DNA of 64,000 bases from Acanthacorydalis orientalis. Taxonomy: Eukaryota; Arthropoda; Insecta; Megaloptera; Corydalidae. The position numbers and the translations under genes are program-made. The stretch spans positions 23,272,284 through 23,336,283 of the forward strand of contig CM068314.1 in the NCBI GenBank assembly GCA_034766995.1, written 5' to 3'. Positions 13,789 to 25,855 of the stretch are shown here, one piece after another. Numbering within the stretch: position 1 is the first letter of the stretch; every line of letters begins with the position of its first letter. The notes under the pieces were generated by a model, which did not search any database, was not told the DNA's origin, and was given only the letters and a program-made list of their open reading frames with translations.

Positions 13789-14181
13789 TCAAAATTATCC
13801 ACTAAAAATAAAAAAATGTATGATGTCGATTTATTTATTAGGGATGAGGTTTCTATGATACACAAATACGTTTTCTCATATATAAATCAATTAAGTTGCA
13901 ATGTATCTGCGATAATAATTATACAGATATACTAATATATGTTTATATATATATATATGTATATGTATATGTATATAAATATATATGTATATATATATAT
14001 ACATACACAACAGCTACATTGGAATATATCTGCGATAATGGTTATATAGACATTAACGAGTTTAAAAAAATATGTTTATTGTTTCATTTGGTTACATGTA
14101 CATGCTTATAATTGACAAGAGGGCGAGTGCAGCGAGCCCGGTATTTGGTGATCGCAGCGAGCAGAGAGCGAATTTCACTAG
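13789..14181 (+). mobile_element. Helitron-like non-autonomous element, copy 2
   Basis: It begins 13 bp after copy 1 with the same TCAAAATTATCCAC and ends TTTCACTAG followed by T. Its tail (GAGTGCAGCGAGCCCGG, then GGTGATCGCAGCGAGCAG) is the diverged partner of the copy-1 tail. Inside, the motif TTG(C/G)AATxTATCTGCGATAAT occurs twice (about 13895 and 14014), separated by a GTATAT-rich microsatellite. Copy 1 has a single version at about 13620. This looks like internal duplication plus microsatellite growth, as known in DINE/HINE-type elements. The left flank is G rather than A. Confidence 0.55.
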
Positions 14182-15081
14182 TATACATATATAGGAATCG
14201 TAGTAACTTAAACTATTCAGTATGCTGAAGAAATGAAAATTTTAAATTATATATTCTATAACTTGAACAAAAAAAATATTTTCCAACGCTACAACATGAA
14301 CGAGAAAATCTTTTTTTTCAATTTGGTTATTATATTTAATTTTCGTTTGATTCTGTAAATTTGTTGTATGCTTTGAGAAATTCTTGAAATTCAGTTTTTC
14401 ATCATTATTAGTTTATCGTAGGCATCAGTTAAATAGATACAACGATGCAAATTAGTGGTCAAAATAATGTTTTTGTTATGGAGGTTCTAAAAAAATATTT
14501 TTTTATATATTAGTGCTCTGAAGATAACGGAAAATTATTCAAATGTCTGCAAGCAATAATGGAAATTTTTAATAATTATTTATCGAATATTTTTGATCAA
14601 AATATTTTTTTATGATTTATGAGGGAGTCAAAATTTGTGTGAAAAATAGTTTAATTGTGATTTCAAAAAGCGAATTTTCATAAAAATGAAAGTAGTTAAA
14701 GACAAATGTTTTACTATTTTGAAGAAAAATATACTTTTAAAAAATCAAAAAAGGTATAAATTGTAACAGCGTATTTTAAGTAATCAGTTTTCAAGTTCCA
14801 AGTATCTTATGGTAATATTTATTTTTAACAGTTAAACTATAAATAAAGCTTAGATAAATAGTTCAATATTAACATGTTTGCCGCTCCACCATCCAAATCT
14901 GAGTGACAGTTATGTTTCCGCGGAGATACATTCACCCAATTGTGGGCGACGCTTTTCTTCAGCAAATTATGCAAGCTTTTACAAATAATTTGCAACAGTG
15001 CAACACAAATATATAACAGTAATAACATAAATATATATATACAGATAGATAAAAATATTTTATTTACAAAAATATATAATA
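14182..15081. other. Non-coding stretch upstream of piggyBac remnant
   Basis: AT-rich to about 14.87 kb. From 14.87 to 15.0 kb there is a GC-richer patch containing CACCCAATTGTGGGCGA (14933-14949), a partial copy of which lies on the far side of the piggyBac remnant. A 102-codon minus-strand frame (14837-15145) overlaps the remnant in another register and is not taken as a gene. Confidence 0.5.
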
Positions 15082-15610
15082 TTATGTTACTTTTATATGA
15101 TATACACTGAAACAATTCAAACAATGCTGCGCTGTTTTTCGACAACTAGGACAATATGTTTCTGTCTTTTTTAGATTTTTCTTGTCGTTCCAAAAACGTT
15201 ACTTGCTTTTCTGATAAGAAAGGACGCATGTTCTTCTGATTGTTTTGCATTGTGGATTTTTTCTAATTTTTAACTTGCGTGTCGTTTCTCTCTTATAGTT
15301 TTTGCATATTGATGGACCTAATATTTTGATGATATAACTATTACTTAACTAAAAGTTTCCTGAATTCTGATATTTTAATTTTTTTATTTGCCTTCGCCTG
15401 ATATACGATGTGTGCATTTACGACAGAAATCCCAATAAGTAAATGTAGTGTCAACCTCCGGTACCGGTATTCAGTATCGGTCAATGATTAGATTGAAATT
15501 GAAAATGAGAAAAAAATGTTTTTAATACAATTTATATTACTAGTGAGTCATACTGCGGCACAGCTTGAATTTGGGTCTCGCAAGAAACCCACCCAATCTT
15601 CTGTGGGCGA
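14933..15610. repeat. Direct repeat pair flanking the piggyBac remnant
   Basis: CACCCAATTGTGGGCGA at 14933-14949 recurs as CACCCAATCTTCTGTGGGCGA at 15590-15610, differing by a 4-nt insertion. The pair brackets the transposase remnant and may be sub-terminal sequence of the same element. I could not find the outer CCC...GGG/TTAA ends. Confidence 0.45.
15082..15470 (-). pseudogene. piggyBac transposase C-terminal remnant
   Basis: On the minus strand, in broken frames, two hallmark stretches of piggyBac-family transposases occur in the right order. The first is near 15345-15470: RWRLTLHLL..., then SVVNAHIVYQ, then KKIKISEFRKLL. It matches the conserved segment following the catalytic core, in which a hydrophobic helix leads to a VNAxIxY motif and a basic xxEFR helix. 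The second, about 15082-15177, is YCPSCRK...HCLNCFSVYH, the cysteine-rich C-terminal zinc-binding domain ending in CFxxYH, which contacts DNA near the transposon ends. Stops and frameshifts separate the two parts. The catalytic D residues are not visible, so the copy is dead. Identification rests on pattern recognition by eye. Confidence 0.72.
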
Positions 15611-16480
15611 TCAATGTGTAAAATTCATATAAATTGTTAATATTAAAATATTTTAGATCCTAGCAAATAAATAATATTTTTTTTTGTTTATTTTAAACTT
15701 TAGTTTTAAGACAAATTATATCCTTATAACTTCAACAAGTCAATATTAATTTTGATTTTTTAATTGTTTAACAAATCTTCACCCCTATATATATATATTG
15801 AACAGTAATTTTGAAATATTGTAAACCTGTCAAGCTTAATGAAGTATTATTTCTTGTAACAAACATAATACAAACAATGTAATTAAATTAAAAAGTTTAT
15901 TTCTGTGAATATTTGATTCGATCATTGAATACTTAATGCAGTTACATTCTTAAGAAATGCAAATCATATAAATCAATCAGTTATAAGAAACTCTGATTTT
16001 AAGATACAAGTACATAATGTATTCGTTAAAAAAGTTGCAAAACGCAATTATACATAATGTTCAATATTAAGATGTGACTATCAAAATCTGTATACATTTC
16101 TGAAAACTTGCTTATATTTTATATATTCAATATTGTGTACCATGAATATTCAGAATTATATATGCTATATAAATCAAACCATTCCGAATGAAGTATAAGA
16201 TCATATAACTTTAAAGGAAGTTAGCATTGCTCTACATTGACGATGGCGAAGACGACAATATCCCAAGCGACTACTCCAAAAAGAATATTTCATGAACGGC
16301 TTTGAAGATCAGACGATGATCTTAATACATTTGTACGCGGCGCTCTCGCCATTTCCCAACGCTATCGCCATAACTATATACATTTTATATCTCGGGATGC
16401 ATATTTGAATTCACGAAAGATTTAGACTTGAATATAAATGTGATTACTTTTACTAATAATATAACATTATATTTGAATAC

Positions 16481-16483
<3 letters not shown>

Positions 16484-16511
<28 letters not shown>
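16484..16511. repeat. (TA)n microsatellite
   Basis: A perfect alternating array of about 28 bp. Confidence 0.95.
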
Positions 16512-16518
<7 letters not shown>

Positions 16519-18298
16519 TAAAATAAATTAATATTGAAAGTGTTAACAAAATAATATTCAGTAATTTTTAAATGAATATTTTTTTATATATGTTAGTATG
16601 GTGAAAATTAAATTCGGTACATATGTCATCTTCAAGTAGTTATTCTTATTATTTTTAGAATGGTAGTGTCATTATTCAAACACATATAAGCAACAATTAA
16701 CGTGAAAAATAATTAAATATTGCATTTTTTGTTCAAAGAAATTTGCTATATTTTTAATGCATGAAAAATTTACTGTAAAACTAAATTTAGCCACCGTATC
16801 AGAAATTATTATTCTAATCAAGATTTACTTAAACTATTTTTCAAATGTGTTTCAATGACAGACACTTATTTCCATTATATTTTAAAATTCATTAATGTTT
16901 GGACTAATCGTGAAGATTCAAACATTGGTTAACTTTTAAGAATAGAAATAAAAAGAACACAGTATATAAAGAACATGCATATTGCAAAACCGTTTTTGAA
17001 AAACGATAGCTAACATGAATTATTATTAGCCCGAAGGTAAACAATAATAGAATGACAAGTCACTGTAAGAAAATAAATAACAAAAATAATTGTAAGTAAA
17101 CATTTTTAAACTTCTAGAACATGTTCAAGTATGAGATAAATATGATAGTCCTATTTTTGAATTGTTTAACAAAGAATAATAAAATATATAACTAAACAGA
17201 TAATTACACTTTTTTAGAAGAATAAATATTATCAAATATATAGCACTGGAAATATATTCATAAAGTATGTTTTTTTTTATAATCAGAGGTTTTATTCAAT
17301 CTTCTAAATTGATTTACAAAAATTCTCGTTGACATAACATTTCTTAACAATAAGTATAATTATTTTTCCTGACAGTGTTCGTATCGTTGTGTACCCTTTA
17401 TTTTAACAGAAGAGATAGAAAGAAAATTGTTTTCTTAATGAAGACTGACATGTGCCGTAAGGTTAGATTTGGATTAACGATGTATTCGTCAACATACTAA
17501 CATACTAAGCGAAGGGCTGCACTAAATATATTTAATGCCTGAAATCATATTACTTTAAAGGAGAAAATACATTGAAATGCAATATCTTACAAAAATAATT
17601 CCTTTCTGAGTTATAATAAATGTATGCTATACAAATGCTTTTTTATGACAAATTAAAAATTATTTATAATAATTATAGTTAATATATAATAATAATAGTT
17701 ATTTAAAATATTTTAAATAACTTATATATACATGTATATATATATATATATATATACATAATTATTTGAAATAAATATAAACGTATTTATTTTTCAAATC
17801 ATCGCCAAAATAATAAAATTATGAGCCAGAATATAAAATAAATTACTAAATAAAATCGCATAAAAATAAAATTTATTCATTCATGAAAAATATCAATACA
17901 AAATTAAATAAAAACGTAACAGAAATTGTGTTTAGCAAGTTGAAACTTTTATTTATAACTAAACATCTAGTCACAATGTTTATTAAGTATGAAATTACGT
18001 TGAACATTGTTTAAAAAATTTGAGTCATTAGGGTTAACGTGATAGAAACTATAATTTTGCATCTATAAAATAAAAAAAAAACAATGATGAATGAATGAGT
18101 TTACTGACATTACACCAAAACTTTTTTGTTTTAAAATTTATTTATTTGATTGAATTTTTACAATGAATATTACATTAAATGTAAACTTACATTTGTATAT
18201 ATTATACCAATACTTTAAGGTTTTAAATTAACAATAGAATAGAAATATATCTATCTACCTATCTATCTAATATGTATATAGTACATATACATCCATAC

Positions 18299-18322
<24 letters not shown>
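18299..18322. repeat. (TA)n microsatellite
   Basis: An alternating array embedded in GTATATA/ACATATA variants and downstream of a (CTAT)n patch. Confidence 0.93.
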
Positions 18323-18334
<12 letters not shown>

Positions 18335-20520
18335 CACTGCCCACATCATACATACCTAGAACCATCTAAACGTGAACAGTGACTTTCAATGCAACCTCCT
18401 CTTATATATATATATATATATATGCATATAATTTTAAATATTTGTTGTCTTATTTGGAATTTTTATTGAATTTTCTGTGAAATTTTTAAAATATAAGAAT
18501 ATTTTATAATAACACAATTCTAATTTTTGTGCTGCGGACAGTTTGCTTCGCCAATGAATTTTCAATCTATGGAAAAAAATCTTGATCAATAATTGATCCA
18601 TAAATGTTCAATGATTGATTGATGATTTTTTTGATATGGGACAGTGCGTACTTAGATGGTAATTTAATAATTTTCAGAGTACTTATACTCGTACAATATA
18701 TTATAAATTAAAGTCAATTGCAGTGGTATTTTTTTTAATTACAGAATCTGTTTTAAGAAATGAGAGAAAAATATCGAATTTTTAACTTTATGGTTTATTT
18801 TATTGTTATTAATAAATCTCTGTACATAATTTAGAATTTTTACAATGATCAATATGCAACTATTGAATATTTTAATAAGTTTTTTTTATGATGTAAGGAA
18901 AGTGATTCATTTATAAAATGGAAGAATGTTTTCATTTAATTTTAATATTGTATAAAAATTGTAGATATATTGAAGGAAATAATTAATATACTATAAGAAA
19001 AAATATATGGTAATATTTTTAAAAAAATATTGATTTATCTGAATTATTACTATTAATAATTGTCTAATAAGCTAAAAATTTATTGGCATGCAATGAAATA
19101 AATTATAGATGTTTTGATTATACGAATTTACTGCGTGATGATATTTGTTTTATTTTTATTAAATATATATATATATATATATAATGTACATATATATTTG
19201 TGTGTATGTATTTATTTTTTTTTACTGATGAAACTTAATCAAAACTCTTTATTGTGTGATGAGATTGTAACAATAATTTTAATTATAAAAACTCATTCGA
19301 TGTAAATGGTCTCATAAAAGTATTATTAAAGCAGGTCACATTCAATACATCTATATAAAATGAAAATCAATCAAAAGCACGTTGAAACTTTTATCGTCTC
19401 AATAACTTCAACTCGTTCAGAGTTTGTTCAACTTGTTATTTCATCAATCACAATAAGAAAATGTCTGTCCGTTCCACACTTTCAGATTATCCAGCAGTTG
19501 CATCAGTTACTAGCGTCGTGCTTATTTATCCCCTAGCAACTATATTCCAGACACATTCCATATATAATCTTTAGTAATATTTTTCTATACAAGTAATAAA
19601 ATATAAATGATTGTAATATAATACCGAGAAAAAAGTATTACTAAGTTTCATACGAAACACTCACGAGATTATATTTGTAAATGCATGAATAATTTCGTAC
19701 TAATTTTATGACTTTTGAGAATGTTATTTATAAATATATCTTTTCATGTTTTCCATAAATAAGATTATTAATATTTCTGTCGTTTCCCTTTTTGAATATT
19801 TAAATTTAAATAGAAAAATATTATAGAATATATAAATTTGAATTTGATTAAGATATTTAACAGTAATCAGATTATAACGTTTGTAGATGTGTATTATTAT
19901 TATCGTTGTCGTAATCGTTAACCTCAATTAGTTCACTGTTGAATGCAATCTTCTCCAAGAATCTTCCATTTCAATCCGAATTGAATACTCATAGTTGAAA
20001 TGGAGCTACATTCCTTGCAACGTTAGCGTTAATTACGTGTTTGTGCGAGAAATCGTTGAAATTTTTCTTATTTGTCTTCAAATTGATTTCCATTATGTTT
20101 ATATAGTTTAATTAAAGGTAATTAATTTGTTAAAACTACCAGTAGTTTAAAAATAATTTTATGATAAATTAACAGTTCATTAAAAAGTTTTTAATAATAA
20201 TTTAAAAGCGATAACTGGTATATTTTTCAATTTAAAGAAAGAAACATTGTAAATGTTTTGATCTATAAATATATTTTATGTGTGTGATTCTATTTTGCAC
20301 AAACAAATCTACACATCTATACAAGCAGTGGTTTGTTGGGAATACATTTCCGTTTTATTTCAAATGAAAAATTCTTTAGTGAAAACAATCTTGTTGTTTT
20401 TGATGTAAGTACTACTGATTTACGTATTCAAAAATATCGTATTGAGTTTGCATAGTAGTCACTTGGAACGAACGTTGAATTTTATAATTTATAGATACAC
20501 GGTTCGTTCGATGACGACTT

Positions 20521-20994
20521 CTATAAAAATTCAGTCAAAAGTATGAACACGACGATTGCATATATATATATATATATGTATGTATGTACATATGTACACA
20601 TATGGATGTATGTTGGGTTATTCATATTCCGAGAAGCATGTGAAATCTCTGAGCTTCTAGTATCACGGTTAGCCCAGCTTGCGGTTGTGGGTTTGTAAAG
20701 GTTATGAGTTTGTTGAACTTGGTTGATGTTATATAATTTACTGCTCTGACGTTTATCTTCTACTGTTAAGAAACTTTTAAATACTAACGGTTTGCTTTGA
20801 GGTATATTCATTACACGTATAAAGTAAATAAAATCTTTCACAATGATTTAAATTTAAGTTTCATAATTATAAAAGGATATTTTCTACTAGAACACTATGA
20901 TTTTTTTTGAACATTTAAGAAATAAACAAAATTATATATTCTCGCGTTTCAGCATTTTAAATTGAAAAATGTATTTGTTGTGCTCATTTCTCAC

Positions 20995-21054
<60 letters not shown>

Positions 21055-22268
21055 AGATATAACTACAAGAGTGATTTTTTATTACTTTTTAAGTAGGAAA
21101 AAGTTTTTATTATGATTTGATATTGATACCTTTTACTAAGTGTTTTAACATTATAGTAAGTTTCATTTACTTTTTGACAAAATAAATTATTTAAATCGAT
21201 TAGTCTTAGAGAAATATTTTTTATCTGTTTTATATAATTAACTTAAAATTGTAATTTTGAAACTAATAGTTAAGCGATTATTAACATTCCTGTTTTTAAT
21301 GAATTTTTGCTGGTTTTTAATAATTTCTTTATGTTCTTTATATATATATATATATATATGAGCTCATTTTTGAATTTTGGTTGTTTAATATTATTTATAA
21401 TTTAAAATATATACATTTCTGAAGATGAAACTAATATAAAAACCGGTTGTAATTTATAAAATGATTTTTTATAGATCAAAGATTAATAGAAGTATTATTA
21501 TGGTTGTTGTAATTTGAATAATTAATATTAAGATCTTTCTAGTTGGGTTACTCTGAAGTGTTAATTTTTTCCTTGTCGTCTATATTAGATTTTATCAAGT
21601 AATAGACACTTCTTTTTTTTACAAATTAACCAAGAGTATATTTTGCATATAAATTTTTTACTAATCATGGAAAATATTATGTTTAGATTAAGAAAATAGA
21701 TTTTTATATACTATTATGCTCTGAGAATGATGGAATTGTAATTGAAATATGCATAGAAAAAAATAGAAAATGATTGATAATAAATTATTGGACTATTTTG
21801 ACCAGAAAAAAATTCTGATGAGAGATTGTAAAAAAAATGGAAGTAAATGAAGTCAAATACTTTAAAATTTAATTATGTAAATTTTTGTAATTAATTTTTC
21901 ATTTTTTGTGAATTACAGAAATCTTTATTTCAATTTTGAGAAGGTTATAAAAAGACAAAATACATTTTTTTATTTTGACGATACTTATTTAGTATGTAAG
22001 AGTTAATAATTGATTTATACTTTTATAAATTCATTACTGATTTATATTAGGTTGAAGATTTTTTTGTTAAATAGATTATAATGTTATTTTATTTCTTATT
22101 TTTTTTAAAAAAAGTTTATTTAAACGATTTAAAAATCCATACTTATGATGCTTTTTTCTAAGGAAGTTTATTTTTTACTTTACTTTTTTAAAAATAAATT
22201 TGATCACAACATTGTATTACTACCCAGTAAGTGGAAGTATTTTTATTAGTAAGAATATATATATATAT
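20521..22268. other. Non-coding stretch
   Basis: A 106-codon minus-strand frame (20521-20841) spans a TA/TG microsatellite and a GC-richer piece at 20.6-20.8 kb. It matches no family I know and I do not call it a gene. The rest is AT-rich, with a long TA array at 21.0 kb. Confidence 0.5.
20998..21052. repeat. (TA)n microsatellite
   Basis: A perfect alternating array of about 55 bp. Confidence 0.97.
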
Positions 22269-22302
22269 TACAATACTTATATAAGAATATATAAGTATTG
22301 TA
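22269..22302. repeat. Perfect 15-bp inverted repeat with AGAA loop
   Basis: TACAATACTTATATA (22269-22283) pairs exactly with TATATAAGTATTGTA (22288-22302). It follows a short TA array but the arms themselves are mixed sequence. Confidence 0.85.
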
Positions 22303-24171
22303 TGTATAAATAATGAAATCAATGTTGTTGATATAGGTAATCACACTTAAGAGTAACTGAAGAAAACCAAATCTCTGCATTGCAAGCTGTGAAATGTGAT
22401 GTACTCTGAACGTAATCTAACAATAGAGTTCTTGTTTATTTCTCTTTATACATATAATACTCGTGACGACTTAGTGCAACAATTACTTCAGCAAGCATTC
22501 GGTTTTCTGCAGTATTTAGTGTAGCAAACATCTAATTTGTTAACAGATACATGTGGACTCTGTCAGTTTATATTGTTACAGAAAGATAAAAAGAGATGAA
22601 TATATAAATAATATACTAAAAGAGGATTAAGTGCTTGAAGGAAGATTATTGAATCGATATTCGTTAATATCATTAGGGATTAGCAATGTTTTCTTCTAGT
22701 AAAGAAAACAAATATACAGATAATAATATATTTTATGTCATAAATTATATTTCTGAATAAAAATTGTATATCCGTTGAAAATAGTTTATATAATAGAAAA
22801 TATTGGATGGCTTAAATTATGATGTAGATTAGATTTTAATTATATACTATTTTAATATTACAAGTTTCATTAAAACATTTACTTGTATTTAATAAAAATT
22901 ACGAATTTTTTAATAGTTATAAATTTATATTTCATAAATAGACTAATTTATTTTGTTAAAAATACATAAATTTGAAAATTAATACATTTGAAAGTATATA
23001 TTTTGATATTTCAACCTGTCTTTAATTCATTTAACATGTTATAATAAAAATTAATTTATTTATTTGAATTCTTGTTTGCATTCGAGTGAACAAATAAATT
23101 TAGACGATATAAACTAATTTTTTTAATACATTAATTCATTTATTATTTTTAATGAAAATAATCTTTATATATTTTTAAAAGAAACTTTATATACTTTTAA
23201 CAGACTTTTAATAAAAATAGTTTAATTGGCGTGCCTCTTATAACATCATATAAAGCATAATAATATTTTTTTTATATTTTAATTATAAATGTTTAGATTA
23301 CTGTTTTATTTTTTAATATAAAAAAGAGTTTATTAACTATTTTAAGCAAGTTTGAATAATATTACTCATTTTTATAGCTGTAAATAATAATAAAATTTCT
23401 ATTATTGAGAAAGTCGTGTCATTACTAGCGCAAATTAAATGCTTATATTAAAATAACATCTTTTTATAAAATGAATTAAAATAGAAATACATTTGCGAAA
23501 AAATGTGTTTGTAACTATATTATTTTGAGAAATTCTCAGTATTTTTTTCAAATTTTATTTTTTTAATATTAAAAATTAAATATATTTATATTGAAAAGTA
23601 ATATTATTGCAGGAAAAAAAACTAAAATTATTCATGATGTTACGTTTTTAAAATATTTTATTATTTAGATATGTTTTTTTTGTCTAATTAGAAAGTTATT
23701 TTATAGGTATAATGATGAGACAAAAAATTAAATTAAAAAGCTCAGAATACAATTTTACTATTATTTAAAAAATGTATTAACCATTTCTTTTCGGTTTTCA
23801 TAATAGTAAAAAATTATTTAAATTCGGGTAGTAAATAAAACAGTTTTGTTACAAAATTATAATAATAAAAAATGTAACTATAAGTCAAATAATATGTTAT
23901 GTACTCAAAAAAAATTTAGTTTATGAATATTTATATTCACTATAGAATTTTCGTTAAGCCTCTTGAATAAAAATTACACGATTTATTGTTTATACTGAGT
24001 ATATTTTTTTTAAAAAAATAAATGTATATAAAACAAAACAAATTTAATGTTACTGAGTTACTTCGCGTGTTGATGTTTCAGTATTATTACATTTTTCCTC
24101 ATATCGTTGTTTCTTGATATGTCCTTTACATGTGTATCGTTCAAATTTTATGGATTCTTTGAAATGCTTTC
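22303..24171. other. AT-rich non-coding stretch
   Basis: No supported gene, element end or RNA gene. The first 300 bp are slightly richer in G+C. Confidence 0.65.
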
Positions 24172-24372
24172 GTGACGAAACTATTTTCTGCTTGGAATTG
24201 TGTGCTACATGCGCGTGTAGCACACTCACGATCAACATTCAAAGACCTTATGCTGTACCACATCGAAGGCATGCACAGCATCCCTTGTGAATTTGGTCTT
24301 GTATATATTAGACAAACGGGTCGTATCATATATAGATGTGTATCCAGGAACATGAAAAATACACAACACTGA
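24172..24372 (+). pseudogene. GIY-YIG-like retroelement fragment (Penelope-type)
   Basis: A 66-codon open frame contains GMHSIPCEFGLVYIRQTGR at roughly residues 34-52. This closely follows the pattern of the GIY-YIG endonuclease start in Penelope-like and related reverse-transcriptase elements: GxYxIPCxCGxxYIGxTGRxxxxRxxEH. There the two tyrosines and the downstream arginine are functional residues. Here the first tyrosine is H, the glycine of the YIG is R, and the frame ends soon after, before the glutamate and asparagine of the domain. It is therefore a short inactive relic. No reverse transcriptase domain is visible upstream. A 10-bp perfect hairpin lies inside its 5' part. Confidence 0.6.
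24200..24225. repeat. Perfect 10-bp hairpin, 6-nt loop
   Basis: GTGTGCTACA (24200-24209) and TGTAGCACAC (24216-24225) are exact complements around TGCGCG. It is unusually GC-rich for this DNA and lies within the GIY-YIG-like relic. Confidence 0.85.
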
Positions 24373-24957
24373 AAAAAGATGACGTGTCTGTATAAACCAA
24401 ACATAACGTTAAAACATAGAATCTATATTTTCGATCAGGTTATTTTTTCGACTTTGATTTTAGTTTTTGTTTTTATTACTTTCTTCGATATTTTTAGTTA
24501 CTTTTTATGTCGTTGTTATGTTTATTTTTTTATATTCTTAAAATTGTAAAATGAGTTTTTTATTGTCATTAGAATAATTTATTATTAATACTTTCAAATA
24601 ATGTTTCACTTACAAGACTTTTATTAATAGTGATAAATTTTAAACAAACTTTAATAATAATTCCAAAGGCACAGACAAAATTTTCATTATATATGAATGT
24701 CTGAGAATGAAAATTTATTGAGTTGTCCAAAATACTGACAGAAGTATTTAAATGGCCAGTAATTCCTCAACAAATCTATGATTGGGTTTAGACAAAGATT
24801 TTTTAGTGGAGTATCTCGTATAGTTCCCTATATTTCTTGTCTGTCAAATCTTTTACTAGCAATAATTTCACCTTGTCATATAGTGTATATTTATTAATTT
24901 TTTAATACTTGTAAATTAAAAATAGATAACAATATAATGTTTATAAGAACCCACTGT

Positions 24958-24983
24958 AATATATATATATATATATATATATA
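24958..24983. repeat. (TA)n microsatellite at mariner border
   Basis: An alternating array ending 2-3 bp before the left end of the family-2 mariner copy. Confidence 0.93.
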
Positions 24984-24985
24984 AA

Positions 24986-25519
24986 TTAGTTTGACAGAAA
25001 AATAATTGCGGTTTATGACCTTCAAATTCATATACATTTTTTAATTTAAGTGGTTTTAAGTGGTCCAGAACTATTTGGTGACTAACGCCTGACTTTTGTG
25101 CAGGCTCTCCAATTGTTATGCGTGGTTCTGAATTAACTAACGCCTTTAGTTGACCGTTATGAACTGAAGAAGGACGCCTGCGACCTTTGTCATCTTCAAG
25201 GGTCTCCATTGCACCGTATGTTCCTTAACAGTACCCACACAAAAAGCGACGTTTAGTTTATGAGCAGTTTCTGCTGCTTTACCACACGTTTTTAACTCAT
25301 ATCAAAAATTATGCTTTTTTGAATCTTTTCCATTTTTAATTCAATAACCTAATTTGAAGCAAAATTAATAATAAAACCGAAATCAATGTTAGCAAAATAC
25401 AGACCGAAAAATGCACTTTAAAATGATATTAATATAAACATGATGAAATGATACTTATTAGAAAAATTAAGGTTAGAATTCAAAAAACAAAAACTGCAAT
25501 TAATTTTCTACTAACGTAA
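24986..25519 (-). mobile_element. Mariner deletion derivative, family 2 copy (cecropia/Hsmar1-type ends)
   Basis: Ends are TTAGTTTGACAGAAAAATAA on the left and the complement of the same family end (TTTTCTACTAACGTAA) on the right. The left end abuts a TA array. On the minus strand a decayed N-terminal transposase region can be read. It runs from METxxx through LVNSEPRITIGEPAQKSGVS to DHLK, which is the second helix-turn-helix of the mariner DNA-binding domain, and then passes straight into the 3' terminal repeat. The catalytic domain is absent. The same breakpoint occurs at 30970-31536, 45093-45646 and 58467-58662, so all derive from one deleted founder. Stops and frameshifts in this copy make it older than the 31-kb copy. 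Confidence 0.85.
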
Positions 25520-25821
25520 AAAGATGAAGAAAATTATGAAAATTTGTTTTCATATATATACATACATATATATATATACACACATTAAATTGTGTTCTAA
25601 ACTAAAATATTTTTTTGTAAGGAAAATTATTTTAGTTTAAAAAAGAATTATAAATTACTTTATACTGTGGCTCAAAATTGTATTTTTGAGTAAATTAAAA
25701 AAATATTTATTATGAGTAAATAATAGAATATTGACGTTAAAAATTGTAAATTTTGCTAGTAATGAACGTTATTAAGTTTTCCATTTTATTCTGTTTTAAT
25801 ATGTATTTTAATATTTTTCAG

Positions 25822-25855
25822 GTCGAGTGGCGATTTTCAATGGGTCTTAATACAG
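25822..25855 (+). other. Candidate 34-nt microexon
   Basis: A pyrimidine-rich acceptor (AATATTTTTCAG ending at 25821) is followed by 34 nt of near-balanced composition. A perfect consensus donor, CAG|GTGAGT, follows (donor at 25856-25861). It is the only CAG|GTGAGT that I noticed on this strand of the window. Two of the three frames are open: one reads VEWRFSMGLNT, another SSGDFQWVLIQ ending on a codon boundary. The third hits TAA. If real, it is a small exon of a host gene with introns of many kilobases on the plus strand. I cannot name the gene, and chance cannot be excluded without transcripts or conservation. Confidence 0.45.

Larger units (their letters stand above)
15471..20520. other. 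AT-rich non-coding stretch
   Basis: No supported gene in about 5 kb. TA arrays occur near 16.48, 17.73, 18.30, 18.40 and 19.16 kb. A CTATCTACCTATCTATCTA tetranucleotide patch lies at about 18250-18268. Small GC-richer patches at 16.2-16.39 kb and 19.38-19.56 kb show no recognisable content. Confidence 0.6.

Noticed and set aside
14837..15145. 102-codon minus-strand ORF
   Set aside because: Its 5' part overlaps the piggyBac cysteine-rich domain in a different register, and the rest is hydrophobic translation of AT-rich DNA.
20521..20841. 106-codon minus-strand ORF
   Set aside because: Half is microsatellite translation (YIHMCTYVHTYIYIY) and the rest is unrecognised.
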